64,000 nt of DNA from Ophiura sarsii. Its lineage: Eukaryota > Echinodermata > Ophiuroidea > Amphilepidida > Ophiuridae. The position numbers and the translations under genes were made by a program. Each line of letters begins with the position of its first letter. Within the stretch, counting starts at the first letter, position 1. The stretch lies in contig CM069459.1 in the NCBI GenBank assembly GCA_035610835.1, positions 60,544,923 to 60,608,922 on the forward strand. Reading direction: 5' to 3'. Below the pieces are notes generated by a model, which worked only from the letters and a program-made list of their open reading frames with translations, was not told the DNA's origin and made no database searches. Shown here one piece after another: positions 43,507 through 55,026 of this stretch.

Positions 43507-44362
43507 GAAAGTAACCACTTTTTTCGAGACACCCTGTGTTTTATTTCTAAGATCTTAAATAAATAAAAAATATGGAAAAGGAACAGGAATTTTCTCCTGC
43601 GCATTTTGACACCTCATTTGTTACAATAGCACCAATATTGATGAAGCAGTGTTCATTTGAATATGACAAAATGATGCAGATTCCATTGTTGCACTTAATC
43701 CTATACCCATGAAATAAAGAATGAGTTCACATACGCAAATGATAAGGATGATAATCAAGGTTTGTTTTGCTCATGGGGTTTAATCAAAACCATCTTGCCC
43801 TCTTCCAGTTGAATAAATCTGTCTCTCCATTTCTGTACAACATTCCGTGTAACTCCAAATCGACGGAAAACTGCAGTTACAGAGACTCTGGGTCCAGCAA
43901 ACCTATGATTATTCCTCGATCCAGCTCTGATAATTTTGGCATGGTCACATTAGCGTTAACATTGTAATGACATATCCTACTTTTAACGGGTTAAGAATTA
44001 AAAGCAGATTTGATTCATTGATGGTGACATTCTTTGGCTTACAAACATGAATGATACAAATCATTGTAAAGGATGAGATACAGGTAATGGAAACAATGTT
44101 CCGATTATGATTTTCTTTTCATGGAGAAAAGGAAGCGGTACACTTTAGATACTGTTTTGTTTACGATCTTGTCATGGTATAGGGCTAAGTGCAACAATGG
44201 ACACTGCATCATTTCGTATTCAAATGGACACAGCTTCATCAATATCTATGCTATTGTAACAAATGTGCGAGAGAAAATTCCTGTTCTTTCCCATATTTTA
44301 AATTTATTTAGGGCCCTAGAAATTAAACACAGGGTGTCTCAAAAAAGTGGTTACTTTCTTTT
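43507..44362 (-). mobile_element. Decayed Tc1/mariner element with inward-facing ends
   Basis: GTAACCACTTTTTTCGAGAC (43509) and its inverse CTCAAAAAAGTGGTTAC (to 44355) bracket the region. Between them, minus strand 43945-43780 reads MPKLSELDRGIIIGLLDP, then with a shift VSVTAVFRRFGVTRNVVQKW, the N-terminal helix-turn-helix of Tc1/mariner transposases. The CACAGGGTGTC tips point inward, the reverse of a normal insertion. The catalytic part of the transposase is not recognisable. Confidence 0.55.
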
Positions 44363-45690
44363 TGTTCAGTGTTTACATTGGATTCAGTGTGTCAATAGGC
44401 CGGCATATGCTGTATGCCTTCAATGGGGCACATCACTAAATAAATGTCCTATTGGATGGATGAAACGTAAAATAGGCGCTAATCAGCCTCATTTATGTGC
44501 TTTTAGTCCGGGATTTTAATAATTTCAATATTCGCTAATAAGGCAATATCGCGCCTTCCCCGACATGCCGACATGCCAAAAGCCAAACATGTGCGCTAAT
44601 TCGCTAAAAAACACAACAGTTTTTCAAGATGATTCAAGTCTGCTACGCGCGGGACCCGCTAGAAGATTTCACGGGGAGGTAAGTAAACAAAGCGTTAGAA
44701 AATGCGATACAATATCAAGAACATTTCCTCTTTATACAGCCGTTTGACGGACGCGGAATGTCTGACATTTTCGAGATTTGATGAATTGCATTATGTCCAC
44801 AGAATGTCATAATCACTTAAAATGCATTCCTTCGGGCAAAATGGGTTTATATTCTTATATTGTTCATTTTGAATAGTTTCAATGACATTCATACAGTAAT
44901 AATCACAAAACTTTCCAATGCATCGCATGCTATGAAGATAGCACTTTATGCACATTTTCCACGCGTGGAAAGTTTTAAAAAAACACGTGCAAAATACAAA
45001 TTTATGCACGGCGAAACGCTTTTTCAAAAAGGAATTTCAGAATTCTATAGGCTTTTGCATTTATACTTAAAATTTAACACTGAAAACAATGGTATTATAT
45101 TTAAATGATTTTGAACAAACACGTGTTCTTAAAGCACACATCACTAGTTCCCGTTGGTTTGAGGCTCCTAGTGAATGTGCATGGTCAATGCGTTGAAAAT
45201 GAAGGAAAATACCAACAAAATCCGTGCAGTCTTTGGCGGTTTTTTTAATCACAAATTCGCAAATAATGGCATTTTAGGCGTACGTTCAAAGCGTGTGTGC
45301 CGAGTTTCTTCAATCTGTTTACGATTTTTGTTTGCATTTTCCCCGTGGGATAAACAACGGACCAACATAAATCGAAGTATGATGCAGAAAAATTCAATAT
45401 ATTCGAATTCTTCTGGCTTAAAACAGTGTTTTGGCATCACAAAAGCCTTAATATTTACATTTTTGCAGTATAAAAAACCGCCTTTTAATAGGAAAATGCG
45501 ACATTATTTGAAATACGGGTGGGGGAGGTGGGGGGGGGGGGGGGGGGGAGGGGGTTATCCTTGGTATGCCTTCCAACTCAGACAAGGGTAGAGGTCCATA
45601 AGATATAAAGTTTCTTGAACTTTTCAAATTTCAAACGGTGTCTTATCATCATGGTATTCAACAAATCTAGTAAATGTCAGATGATGATGT
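44363..45690. other. Repeat debris with a poly(G) tract
   Basis: 44735-44820 is the reference copy of a unit (TTGACGGACGCGGAATGTCT, GATGAATTGCATTATG) that recurs split at 45690-45747 and 47879-47930. G run at 45527-45549. The long open frame at 45175-45591 has no domain and ends in the G run. Confidence 0.45.
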
Positions 45691-45747
45691 CCGCAACCGT
45701 TTGACGGACGCGGAATGTCTGAAATTTTCTAGATTTGATGAATTGCA

Positions 45748-47878
45748 GGCGCGGCGGAGCGTATTTGAAAATGTGGGGGGGGGGGGGTGGGGGGGACGCA
45801 CGTAAATTGCGCCGTGGGGTCCGCGTTTGGGTTTTGATATGCCCCCAGCGGGGCGCTCAGGGGCCATTTCATGGCGTATTTTGATATAATTAACTTATTT
45901 ATGACATTGTAAAGGGCCACCAAGTTGTACTTTATACAGCAATAATTTTAAAAAAACCACCTAAATCCGCAACCCCAAGACAAGATTTCCAAAAAATGTC
46001 CATGCAGGTATACAATTTTGTAAATTGACCTGTATATATAAACTATATGGTAAAATGAAATAAAACGAAAATTTGAAATCAAGGCCTATTAGTAATGAAA
46101 ATGAACATTTTATGATTACCGGGCCCCGGAAAAATTTGAATTTCCGCTGCCATTTTTAGAGGCCATTTCTTGACTATTTTGTAAAAAAATTGCAATTTAA
46201 TTGCTGAATGTTTTCAATAATGAAAAAAATAATTGAACATTTGTATAATGATTATGATCCTGGAAAGCGAGCGAAGAGGAGCTTCTTACAGCATGGGCTC
46301 CGTGGAGCTAAATTTGGAATTTTAGATGCATTATGAGGCCATTTTGCGGTCCATTTTGAAACGGAAAATGGCTGAATGGTATCACTTATAGTTTGAAAGA
46401 TTAATGAACATTATTTTGTATTTTAGGAGCGATGCGCAACTCAATTTTAATTTCTACACCGAATGTATTATTTGCGAGAATAATAGGCTACGTCGTTAAC
46501 AATCTTCTCAATATGAGGCTTAGATGCGCTTTGAAGTCATGTCCACAAGACTATCAGCGTGTTTGTACTGAAGAAAAAAAGCAGGCATATGACTGCTAAC
46601 GGATTAAAATCCCCCAGTAAAAACACACCACCACCGGCATTTGCCCGCTCATACCGGTTTTTTTCTCCTGGATTTTAGATGCCTTTTATCCTTCGAAACC
46701 AAGGATAATAGCGGTTGAAACCGGTTAGGAAAAGCAGTCTTTCGTCAGTATAAACACGCACGGTTCCAGCTCAGCGCGTTTGCCGGTGGAAAAGCGGAAG
46801 TGGGCACACGATGCACGATCACCTGACAATTAAATGGCCTTTGCGTAGCAAGTTTGTAAACCCATCACAAACATGTACGCCGCCATTATACCCAGAAATT
46901 ACCAAATACAACACAACACTGCGTCGTCTATTTTTTTAAAAAAGAAGACGAGTTCTTTTTCATGGAGCAACGAAGCCATTACGGGTATAAAATGTAGCGG
47001 CAAATTTTCAATCAGCTGACGTATTTATATTAGGCTCGTTCGAAGAGATGGCAAACTTATTTGTTTTATTCGTCACATATAATGATAATATCGTTTTGAA
47101 AATGCAATCAAAATACAATTATCAAGTTTTGATTATTCTAAAATATATTTTCAACCTTTAAGAAGAATTATTAAGGTTGGAATTTGTGTTTAAAAACAAA
47201 ATGTTTACAAATGCGCAGACGAAATTTATTTCCACTCGCAACCAGATGACCTTTCGCTGGCATTTATTATAATGAGGTCAGCGGTAGCCGGCAAGTTTGT
47301 TTATCGAACTGCAATAAAAACACGTCTCTCACACGAGCAACCGGCTTTTATCCGGCTTTTTATTAGACGGGTAAAAACCGGTTTGCTTAATAAAAACACG
47401 CTGAATCACTAATACCATGCTTATTGATTCTTGTTGAAAATGCGACTCTCATACTTTTGGACGGAAAAAACTTCTATGGACTGAGACGAATTCGTCTCAG
47501 CTAAAACATAAGAAGGACATTGATACTCTCAATCAGTGGCGGCACCACCAACATAACAAATGGGACCAAAGAGTGTTTTGTGAATTCGTTTTTGGCAAGG
47601 AAAAACGTTTGTTTAAAAATGCGCACGAAGCGCGCGAAATTTTTCGGGTTTTAATGCAAAATTGCCCGAAGTTAAAGATAATTTCATGTATTTTTGACAC
47701 TAAAAGTCAATCTTTTCGATTACTTTGGGGTAAAAAATGTTGTGGGGCTCGATTAAAGGAGTTCAGCCACTAACTTCTAGGGGGGCACAGTGCACATGGT
47801 GTCCCACCAATTTCACGGAGTGGGGGGGGGGGGGGGGGGGGGCACGTGCCTCCCTCCCCCCACCCGGTTCCGCCGCCC
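45748..47878. mobile_element. 2.1-kb insertion with 13-bp target duplication
   Basis: TTGATGAATTGCA is present at 45735-45747 and 47879-47891, and the sequence on either side rejoins to match 44740-44830. The termini are GGCGCGGCGGAGC and, inverted, GGCGGCGGAACCGG. Inside is a further inverted-repeat element (46555-47403). No coding region recognised, so a nonautonomous element or retrosequence. Confidence 0.7.
46555..47403. mobile_element. Nested element with CAGCGTGTTT ends
   Basis: CAGCGTGTTTGTA at the left and AAAACACGCTG at the right. Subterminal ACCGG-rich blocks (ATACCGG, GAAACCGG, AACCGG) recur in both orientations. No transposase; target duplication not clear. CAG ends suggest hAT or a CMC-type superfamily. 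Confidence 0.55.
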
Positions 47879-48606
47879 TTGATGAATTGCATCATGTTCA
47901 CAGAATGTCATTTTCACTTTAAAAGCTTTCATGTGAATAAGTCCAGATCATTAGCTAACTATCCAATGGAATCGCCCAAACTGGTTATTTTTTCTTAATA
48001 TTTTTCGTCAACATTGGTAATTCACTGACTGGGCAGTTTTCAATGAAAATGGGCATGCCAGAACCGGTACACGCAAACTTGAGTCATCTCATTCGGAGCA
48101 TTTGGATCCAAATGCTCCCAATCAATCAAAAAACTACTCCTCCCATTTTCATTGTAGATTGTTGACGATAAGGATTGGTGTCGATAAAAACCAACCGTCG
48201 TTGAGATTGTTTATTTTATCACAGAAAAGTCAATACTCTGAATTTTGAAATGACCTGGCTTTGCGTGTCGCGATCCTGAAGCATAGCTCGAAGCGCTTAG
48301 ATGGTACCTGATCAATTTCATTTGTTGGGCCCCCCTAAACTTTTCTGGATATGCGCCTGTTCATGTACATGTCCCAGCCAACACGTATGCATGGCCCCAT
48401 GTGGGCTACATGTGGGCAAGGGCTATGTGCGGGCTGAACACTTGGTCCCATATGGGTTTTACAGGGGCCATAATGGGCTACGTTTGGGTAAACCCGGCCT
48501 ATCAGGGTCCCATATAGGCTGACCACATGGCCCCATGTGGGTTTTACAAGGCCCATAATGGGCTACGTTTGGGTAAACTTCCATATAGGCTGACCACATG
48601 GGCCCC

Positions 48607-50085
48607 ATCATCATCATCATCCTTCGGCTGCGGAGCAGGCGACCACAAGTTTTCTCCAAGCACGGCGATCTGTAGCAAGAGTGGCTATCTGACGTTCTTG
48701 AAACATGCCTTCATTCAAGTATGATGTGCTTGGACGACCAGGTCTCCTTCGGCCATGTGTTGGTATGTAAGTTGCATATACATTATAGCAGGCTCTTCAT
48801 CAGGGAGACGGAGAATATGTCCAAGGAATCTCAGCTGGCGACTTTTTACACGGTTGATAAGAGGCTCTGTCTTGGTCATGTCATAAATGGTGGTGTTCGC
48901 GACATGAAACCATGCGTTTGATGTTAAGCATTATCCTGTAGCAAGAGGTAGCATTTATTTTGCACTCCATATCTTGAGATATCACCCAGGATTCACAGCC
49001 ATACAGCAAAATCGTCACACAGGTGGTGCTAAATAACTTCACTTTTGTTGCGATAGCTACTTGAGGACTCCTCCACAGGTGTTCCAACTTCCAGAATGCG
49101 CACCATGCCAAAGCCCTGCGTCATTTAAGGTCACTTGCACCTGATGCCATCATGGAGCCCAGATATCTGAAATCCGTCACATGGCTGATGGTTTCCCCAT
49201 ATACCTGTAGTGTTGGGTGAGGATTGCAGTTGGCCATCATACTCTGTTTTGGGAACGCTAATGATGAGGCCAAGGTCTTTTGCTGCTGCAGCAGTTTTTG
49301 TCAGCTGGGTCTGAGCTCGTGGAATTGTGGTCTCAAGTAAGGCAATATCATCAGCAAAATCAAGGTCGTTTAGAACAACGGCGGGATGACGTCTAGAGTG
49401 ACGCGCTGATGTGTCACAACTCCCGAGTCAAGGTCAGATGTGGCTTTCTTCAATAGGTAGTCTACCAGTCACAAACAGAAATGGAGCTAGGACATTACCT
49501 AATTGTAGCACTCCAGTGGAGACAGCAAAAGGATCGGAGATGCTGCCATCCACCATCACAGCACTTTTCGAGTTGTTGTGCATCACACCTATGGCATCGA
49601 CAAGAGGTTTTGGTATTCCGTAATGTCGCAGCACTGCAAACATGACTCTCCTGTTTATTGAGTCGAAAGCTTTCTTGAAGTCTATGAATGTGACTGTGAG
49701 AGGTAACTGATGGTCCTTGAACCCTTCCATAATCCTCCTTAGGATATTATGGATTTGCTGTGCACAGCTTCTTCTAGGACGGAAGCCAGCCTGGTTGTTT
49801 CTGAAGATGGGGTCGACATGATCTTTAATTCTGTTTAGCAGGATCTTGTTATACACCTTCGCTGCAATTGACAGTAGTGATATTCCTCTATAAGTTGTCA
49901 TTTGAGATAGGCGTCCCTTCTTTGGTAGAGGTACAATAACGTTGGTGGTCCATTTGGTTGGGTGGTTTAAGGGTAGTGTAGACTTCCATGCAAAATCCAT
50001 GGACAACATTGACCGAAGCTTCACCGCCATCTTGGAGTGCTTCTGATGTGATTGCACAGTCAAGACCTGCAGCTTTGTTGGGCTT
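48607..50085 (-). mobile_element. RTE-like LINE, 5'-truncated, (GAT)n tail
   Basis: The minus-strand 3' end is CGCAGCCGAAGGATGATGAT followed by the unit repeat. RT motifs at 50063-49434 and a C-terminal part with LLYGCESWVISQDMECKINA (about 49020-48930) and LRFLGHILRLPDEEPA (about 48830). It is inserted in the GGGCCC unit array. Frameshifts near 49460, 48900 and elsewhere. Confidence 0.8.
49434..50063 (-). pseudogene. RTE-like LINE, RT core
   Basis: 209 open codons with WTTNVIVPLPKKGRLSQMTT, YRGISLLSIAAKVYNKILL, NQAGFRPRRSCAQQIHNILR, VTFIDFKKAFDSINR (motif A, catalytic Asp) and VLQLGNVLAPFLF, a diverged form of the Q-G-D-x-L-A-P motif. The frame ends before the YADD box. It belongs to the element at 48607-50085. 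Confidence 0.85.
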
Positions 50086-50250
50086 TATTTGAGCCCCATG
50101 TTGGTTTTACAAGGACCATAATGGACTACGTTTGGGTAAACCTATCAGGGTTCCATATAGGCTGACCACATGGGCCCCATGTGGGTTTTACAAGGGCCAT
50201 AATGGGCTACGTTTGGGTAAACCTATCAGGGTCCCATATAGGCTCACTAC

Positions 50251-50690
50251 ATGGATAGTGATACCACCTGTGTGACTACCTTACTGTATGGATGTGAATC
50301 CTGGGTGATATCCCAAGATATGGAATGCAAAATAAATGCCTTCGCTACCTCTTGCTACAGGATAATGCTAAACATCAAGCGCGTGGATCATGTCCCAAAC
50401 ACCACAATTTATGACATGACCAAGACAGAGCCTCTTATCCACCGTGTAAAGCGCCGCCAGCTGAGATTCCTTGGCCATATACTCCGTCTCCCTGATGAAG
50501 AGCCAGCTAAAAAGTATATGCCACCTACGCACCAACACATGGCCGAAGGAGACCTCCTGGTCGTCCTTGCACAACATATCTGACATATATACAACGCTTA
50601 CTAGGGGACAATGAAGGCATGTCGTGCGACCGTCGTGCATGGAAGAAACTTGTGGTCGCCTGCAATTGCCAGTCATTTTTACGGGTAAAT
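50251..50690 (+). pseudogene. LINE C-terminal fragment, inverted relative to the previous copy
   Basis: An open frame at 50251-50583 reads CVTTLLYGCESWVISQDMEC, CYRIMLNIKRVDHVPNTTIY and RQLRFLGHILRLPDEEPAKK. It is the same LINE family as 48607-50085 but on the plus strand and lacking the (GAT)n tail. Confidence 0.8.
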
Positions 50691-51013
50691 AATTCAATTA
50701 TCAATTACCTTTAATATATAGGCTGCCCACAAGGGCAAGCCCATTTAAAACCCTGATTTGGCCATAATTAAATCCCCCATTGGACCCATGGGGCCGGCCA
50801 ACTCGCATGGGCCCCTTTCGGACAAAGTGACCAAAATAGCAAGGGTCCCATGTGGGCCTGCGCCTACCCAGATGGGACCCGGGGGGCGGGGGGGGGGGCG
50901 GCAACTCGCATGGCCCTTTCGGACAAAGTGGCCAAAATATTAAAGGTCCCATGTGGGCCGCCCACAAAGTGGCCCATAAAGGTCCCACATGGGGCCCATG
51001 CATACGTGTTGGC

Positions 51014-51510
51014 ATAGTCTTGTAACCTATCTGTGAGAAACTCTTGTTGCAATTTGTACATGGGTATGGTTTCTCTTTGGTATGAATCTATTCATGCCTT
51101 GTTTTATCACTTGCCTGTGAGAAACTCTTGTCACTATAATTATTTACATGGGTATGGTTTCTCATTGGTATGAATACATTCTTGCCTTGTCTTGTCTATT
51201 TACATGGGTATGGTTTCTATTTAGTATGACTCCTTTCATGTATAGTCTTATCACCTGCCTGTGAGAAACTCTTGTTGCAATATTTACATGGGTATGGTTT
51301 CTTTAGTATGGATCCTTTCATGAATAGTCGTGTACCCTGCCTGTGAGAAACTCTTGCTGCAATATTGACATGGGTATGGTTTTAATTCTTTAGTATGGAT
51401 ACTTTCATGAATAGTCTTGTACCCTGCCTGTGAGAAACTCTTGTTGCAATATTTACATGGGTATGGTTTCTCATTGGTATGAATGAGAGGGGGCTGGGCG
51501 TTCAATAGAC
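51014..51510 (-). pseudogene. Degenerate C2H2 zinc-finger array
   Basis: The minus strand encodes about six fingers with the linker HTNEKPYPCKYCNKSFSQAG, then YKTIHESIHTKE, and near copies (C-x2-C-x12-H-x3-H with KPYPC starts). Only two fingers are in one open frame (51505-51284). The others are broken by frameshifts and stops, and one finger is shortened to its linker. It looks like a retained exon fragment of a zinc-finger gene or a transposon-carried copy. Confidence 0.8.
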
Positions 51511-52019
51511 TAACAGAGGCGTGAAAAACTGGAATTTTCTAACTAATTTGCCTATCATTCTTTCTCCTTTCTGTCCGTTTTTCTTTTACCTTTCCTTCTC
51601 TTCCCTTTTTTCTCCTCTTCTCCCTTTATTTCCCTCCCTTTGCCTTCCCGATTTTCCCGGCCATTTTTGTTTTCAGTGGGGTCGGGTGGAATACGAGTAG
51701 GAGTACGACTCGACGATTTGTATAGGTTTTAATACAGTCATCTGTTCTTGGCTTGGGTTTTTGGTGACTTGGTGGATTGACTTACACGATCACGAGATGT
51801 GGTCAATCGGTTCACATTATATTAAGGCTACCGTAACCTGTATTTACTATTTAATCGGAAGATCTACAAAAAACAAATTATCCGAAACCCGATTGTTTGT
51901 TTGTTTCTTGACGGTCACCTAACAACAACGATCCGATCACAGGAACACGTAAGCTGTGACAATGAGGGCGGTATAGCATGTAGCGTTTTTTGTTCCGTTT
52001 ATTTTCGGAACATCAAATT
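51511..52019. other. No gene seen
   Basis: Pyrimidine-rich stretch at 51550-51650, then unremarkable sequence. Confidence 0.45.
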
Positions 52020-52990
52020 TCCGCCCCTAATCTCGGCCATACATGCCAAAATGGCGCAAAAGTTTTCAAAATTGTAAAAATGATTTATTTCATAACCATG
52101 AGAAACATGCTTAGATAAGACATGAAGGTTTCTGAAAAATCTTAGTATTGGTATTACATAGTATGGTCATTTACAATACAAAACAATTTTTTTAGGTCAT
52201 TTAGCATCAACTCAACCACTCTGGAAGCCATTTTGGAAAGTGATACAGAATCAAAATTGTCACATACACTCTTACAATATTTATTGTGGATTATCATGCA
52301 CTCATGTAGACTATTTTTACATTTACAGCGGCCATTTTGGTGGCAATCTTGGATTTAAAGTATGTTATTACAATGCAAACATACTAGATATGAGTTACTA
52401 GTGGTCTAATACATACATCCCAATTTTAAACTATACTTTCATCGTACATGTTGGTTGATATTACACAATTTTATGGAATTTCGACCATTTGTTCAGTCAT
52501 TTTGAGACCCATTTTGTGGCCATTTTGGATTTCTAAGTTTGTTAAAGGGGCGTGTACATCTCAAGTGTTTGTCCTGGACAAAAGTCACATGACTCCCTAT
52601 GTATCTGAGTCTCCGTGTTTCCAAGTAATAATACCCATGGTGCAATAGATTTGCCGCGAATTCTAATCGATCAAACGTAATGGTGAAATTTATTTACGAA
52701 CGAAATAGGTGTCTAGAATCGTTTCAAAAAATAGTGTTATGCATTATAATGAAATCAGAATTACAATCTCCTTCAGCATATAATCAACTTTTGGGCGATA
52801 ACCCATGTTAAAAATGCACACCAATCGAAATATAAAGCATTTTAGCCTCCGATTTAAGAGATATTTGTATTTTGAACTCTATGTAATGTTTTTCTTCAAA
52901 ACGTTTGTGTATAGCCTTCATTAGCTCAAACGTCAAAGCGCCGGCTTCACAATCATGAGGTCAGTGGTTCGAATCCTGCGGATGGGGATG
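52020..52990 (+). repeat. Repeat with 165-bp units, arm and tRNA-like tip, copy B
   Basis: About three units with GCGGCCATTTTGG and ACTAGATATGAGTTACTAGT lead into an arm starting GTTAAAGGGGCGTGTACATC (about 52543). The arm ends with a tRNA-like sequence. The arm is inverted relative to copy C (61013-61445), while the units have the same orientation in both. Confidence 0.75.
52911..52990 (+). tRNA. tRNA-like tip of repeat copy B
   Basis: A weak A box (TTAGCTCAAACGTCAAAGCG) and a good B box (TGGTTCGAATCCTGCG). The anticodon-stem and acceptor pairings fail. A short T run follows (GGGTTTTC). It is better seen as a repeat component than a tRNA gene. Confidence 0.4.
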
Positions 52991-54167
52991 GGGTTTTCTT
53001 TTCTGTTTTGTTATTACACTGTTTGTGTTTATAAATTGACAGGATTGCTTATCGTTCGCTATATTTATTGAATGTTGAATGATACTTTTTTTCTTTTGCA
53101 ATTTCACTGCGATAAAGAATGTCCTGTAAATATAATTGTGTTTAATACTCCGTAGGCCTACATTGAATGGCCCCTAGCTAGTCTATGAACATGATCTGCA
53201 AAGGCCAATTGTTATGTAAATAAGAAGCCAGTCGGCTTATGTCCTTGAATCGATTTTCCTATTTCCTACACCACCGATATTTGTAATTTGCTTCAAAATT
53301 CAGAAAAGAGAGTTGTATCTTCAAAAGTACATTACGCGGTTCACGGCTTTCACGGCCTGATATGGGCGACAGTAGTTTGGCGTGGATTTGATCCCGTGCT
53401 GAACTCATCATGCTCATTGCTGCGAGAGCGTAATTATAAAATGCTGGCGTAACGTTTTAATGGAACTATTTTGAATTCGTGAAAATTATCAGATTTGCCT
53501 AAATTGACAATTTTTGCAACCAAGCTTAATTTCTTTTAGGATCACGTGAGCTTAAAATAAATAAAAAATGTTAGACTTGACTTGAGTGTCAAATCGACTA
53601 TAATCTAATTGAACGCAACTATACAGATATAGTGCTCATTATGGTTATTTCGATATAACTAAAATAAAATGATACGAGTTGTTCGGAATTTTATTTTATT
53701 TAAACCTTGACTGTAAATAAAACAGATACAAGTCACTGCCCGGGTCGATGACCTTTTCGAACCTTTTATTCACAATTTGATGGTTTCTTAAATGAGAAAA
53801 CATATACACATTTTGAACAAATAAAATTATATGCGAGGATAGGCCTATTCGTTTGTGTTAATTTTCCACAAGAACAAATGAATTAGATGTTGTCCATATT
53901 ATTGGTCTAATACATACATCACCTGATAATTTACAATGGTGTTTGATACAATATATCCCGCTGCATATAGTTTGCAATAGTGAACATTATTTTCATGACG
54001 TCAGTTTTCAGCAATGTCAAACATGTCAAAAGTAAAGGTATTTTTTTCCCCCGAGATTGACTACAGTTCTATTTTGTCAATTTCAATGGTACAAAGATCA
54101 GGAAAGATTGTAGGTTACGCTATTGTTCCTTATTTGCCAACTACCTTTTCTATTATATAAGCCAGTT
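52991..54167. other. No gene seen
   Basis: AT-rich intergenic or intronic sequence without recognised repeats or frames. Confidence 0.45.
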
Positions 54168-54171
54168 TTAA

Positions 54172-54391
54172 CACTTTCCTCGTGGCAGGCGTCTGCAGAC
54201 GACATTCTAAAATGTCTCAAACTGTTGTCAAAATTGTTAAATTTCATAACCATACTTGGAATCACCATGTAAAATGCATTGAAATAAGTACAAACATGCC
54301 TCGTATTGGTTTAGTAATCCTTGAGATAGATTGGGAAAGATTTCTGAACATCTGTTTTTATATGGTAAAACCAATAGCCGCGTGGAAAGTG
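54172..54391. mobile_element. TTAA MITE (CACTTTCCACGCGGC family), 220 bp
   Basis: TTAA at 54168-54171 and TTAC at 54392-54395. Ends CACTTTCCTCGTGGCAGGCG and ATAGCCGCGTGGAAAGTG. The cleanest copy of the family seen at 2249, 24016 and 32378. Confidence 0.85.
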
Positions 54392-54395
54392 TTAC

Positions 54396-55026
54396 GCAAT
54401 ATTCCGTAATTGTAGCTTTGAATCTCAGCTACAAGTGCATTGTACATTGATATCAGTACTGGGTGTTCAGTGAAAACCAAATTTCCATTTAGTGTGAATT
54501 TCTGTGAAATGAGGTCAAATATAACCGGTCTAAATTTCAGATATCACTTTCACAGACTGCAAACAATAGAAATGGCTAATTTGATTAAATTGCATTTTGA
54601 TTATCCAGATCCAGGTCAAGACAACCATTAAGCTTTACCCTCCCCTAAAAGAAATACTGCAAAAGTAGTTTGTTTTTGAACTGAGATATATCAATTACAG
54701 GACTAAATGAAGGGGATTCAAGTCTCTTCACGAATTGATTTTCTGTACGGTTGACTATCTGATTGGTTATTCTGAAGGTTGCACACAAAGAAACTCATAA
54801 AGTGACAATCATTCTAAAGATTTAACATAAGAGGCTGTGGCATACATTTTACAATGAATGTGACCGATTAGAAATATGCCAGTATGCTAAAAGCATAGTA
54901 ATACATTGGAGTTCATATTATGCTATCTGCAAGTACAAAACCTTTAACTCTTACAATATGATCGTTCCATTTAGATATAATCCAACAATAATTCCATTTT
55001 CTGTGTTGAAATCGTGCTCTTAGTCT
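54396..55026. other. No gene seen
   Basis: Unremarkable sequence upstream of the LINE fragment. Confidence 0.45.

Larger units (their letters stand above)
48376..51013. mobile_element. Composite inverted-repeat element with GGGCCCATGTGGG units
   Basis: The outer ends are GCCAACACGTATGCATGGCC (48377) and its inverse (about 50988-51013). Inside are several copies of a unit with CCCCATGTGGGTTTTACAAG and GGGCTACGTTTGGGTAAAC (48400-48606, 50085-50250) and diverged units at 50700-50990. One LINE copy is inserted at 48607-50085 and another LINE piece lies at 50251-50690 in the opposite orientation. Confidence 0.6.

Noticed and set aside
44121..44519. 132-residue plus-strand frame
   Set aside because: It crosses a mariner terminal repeat and shows no recognisable domain.
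45175..45591. 138-residue plus-strand frame
   Set aside because: Ends in a poly(G) tract and has no domain or splice context.
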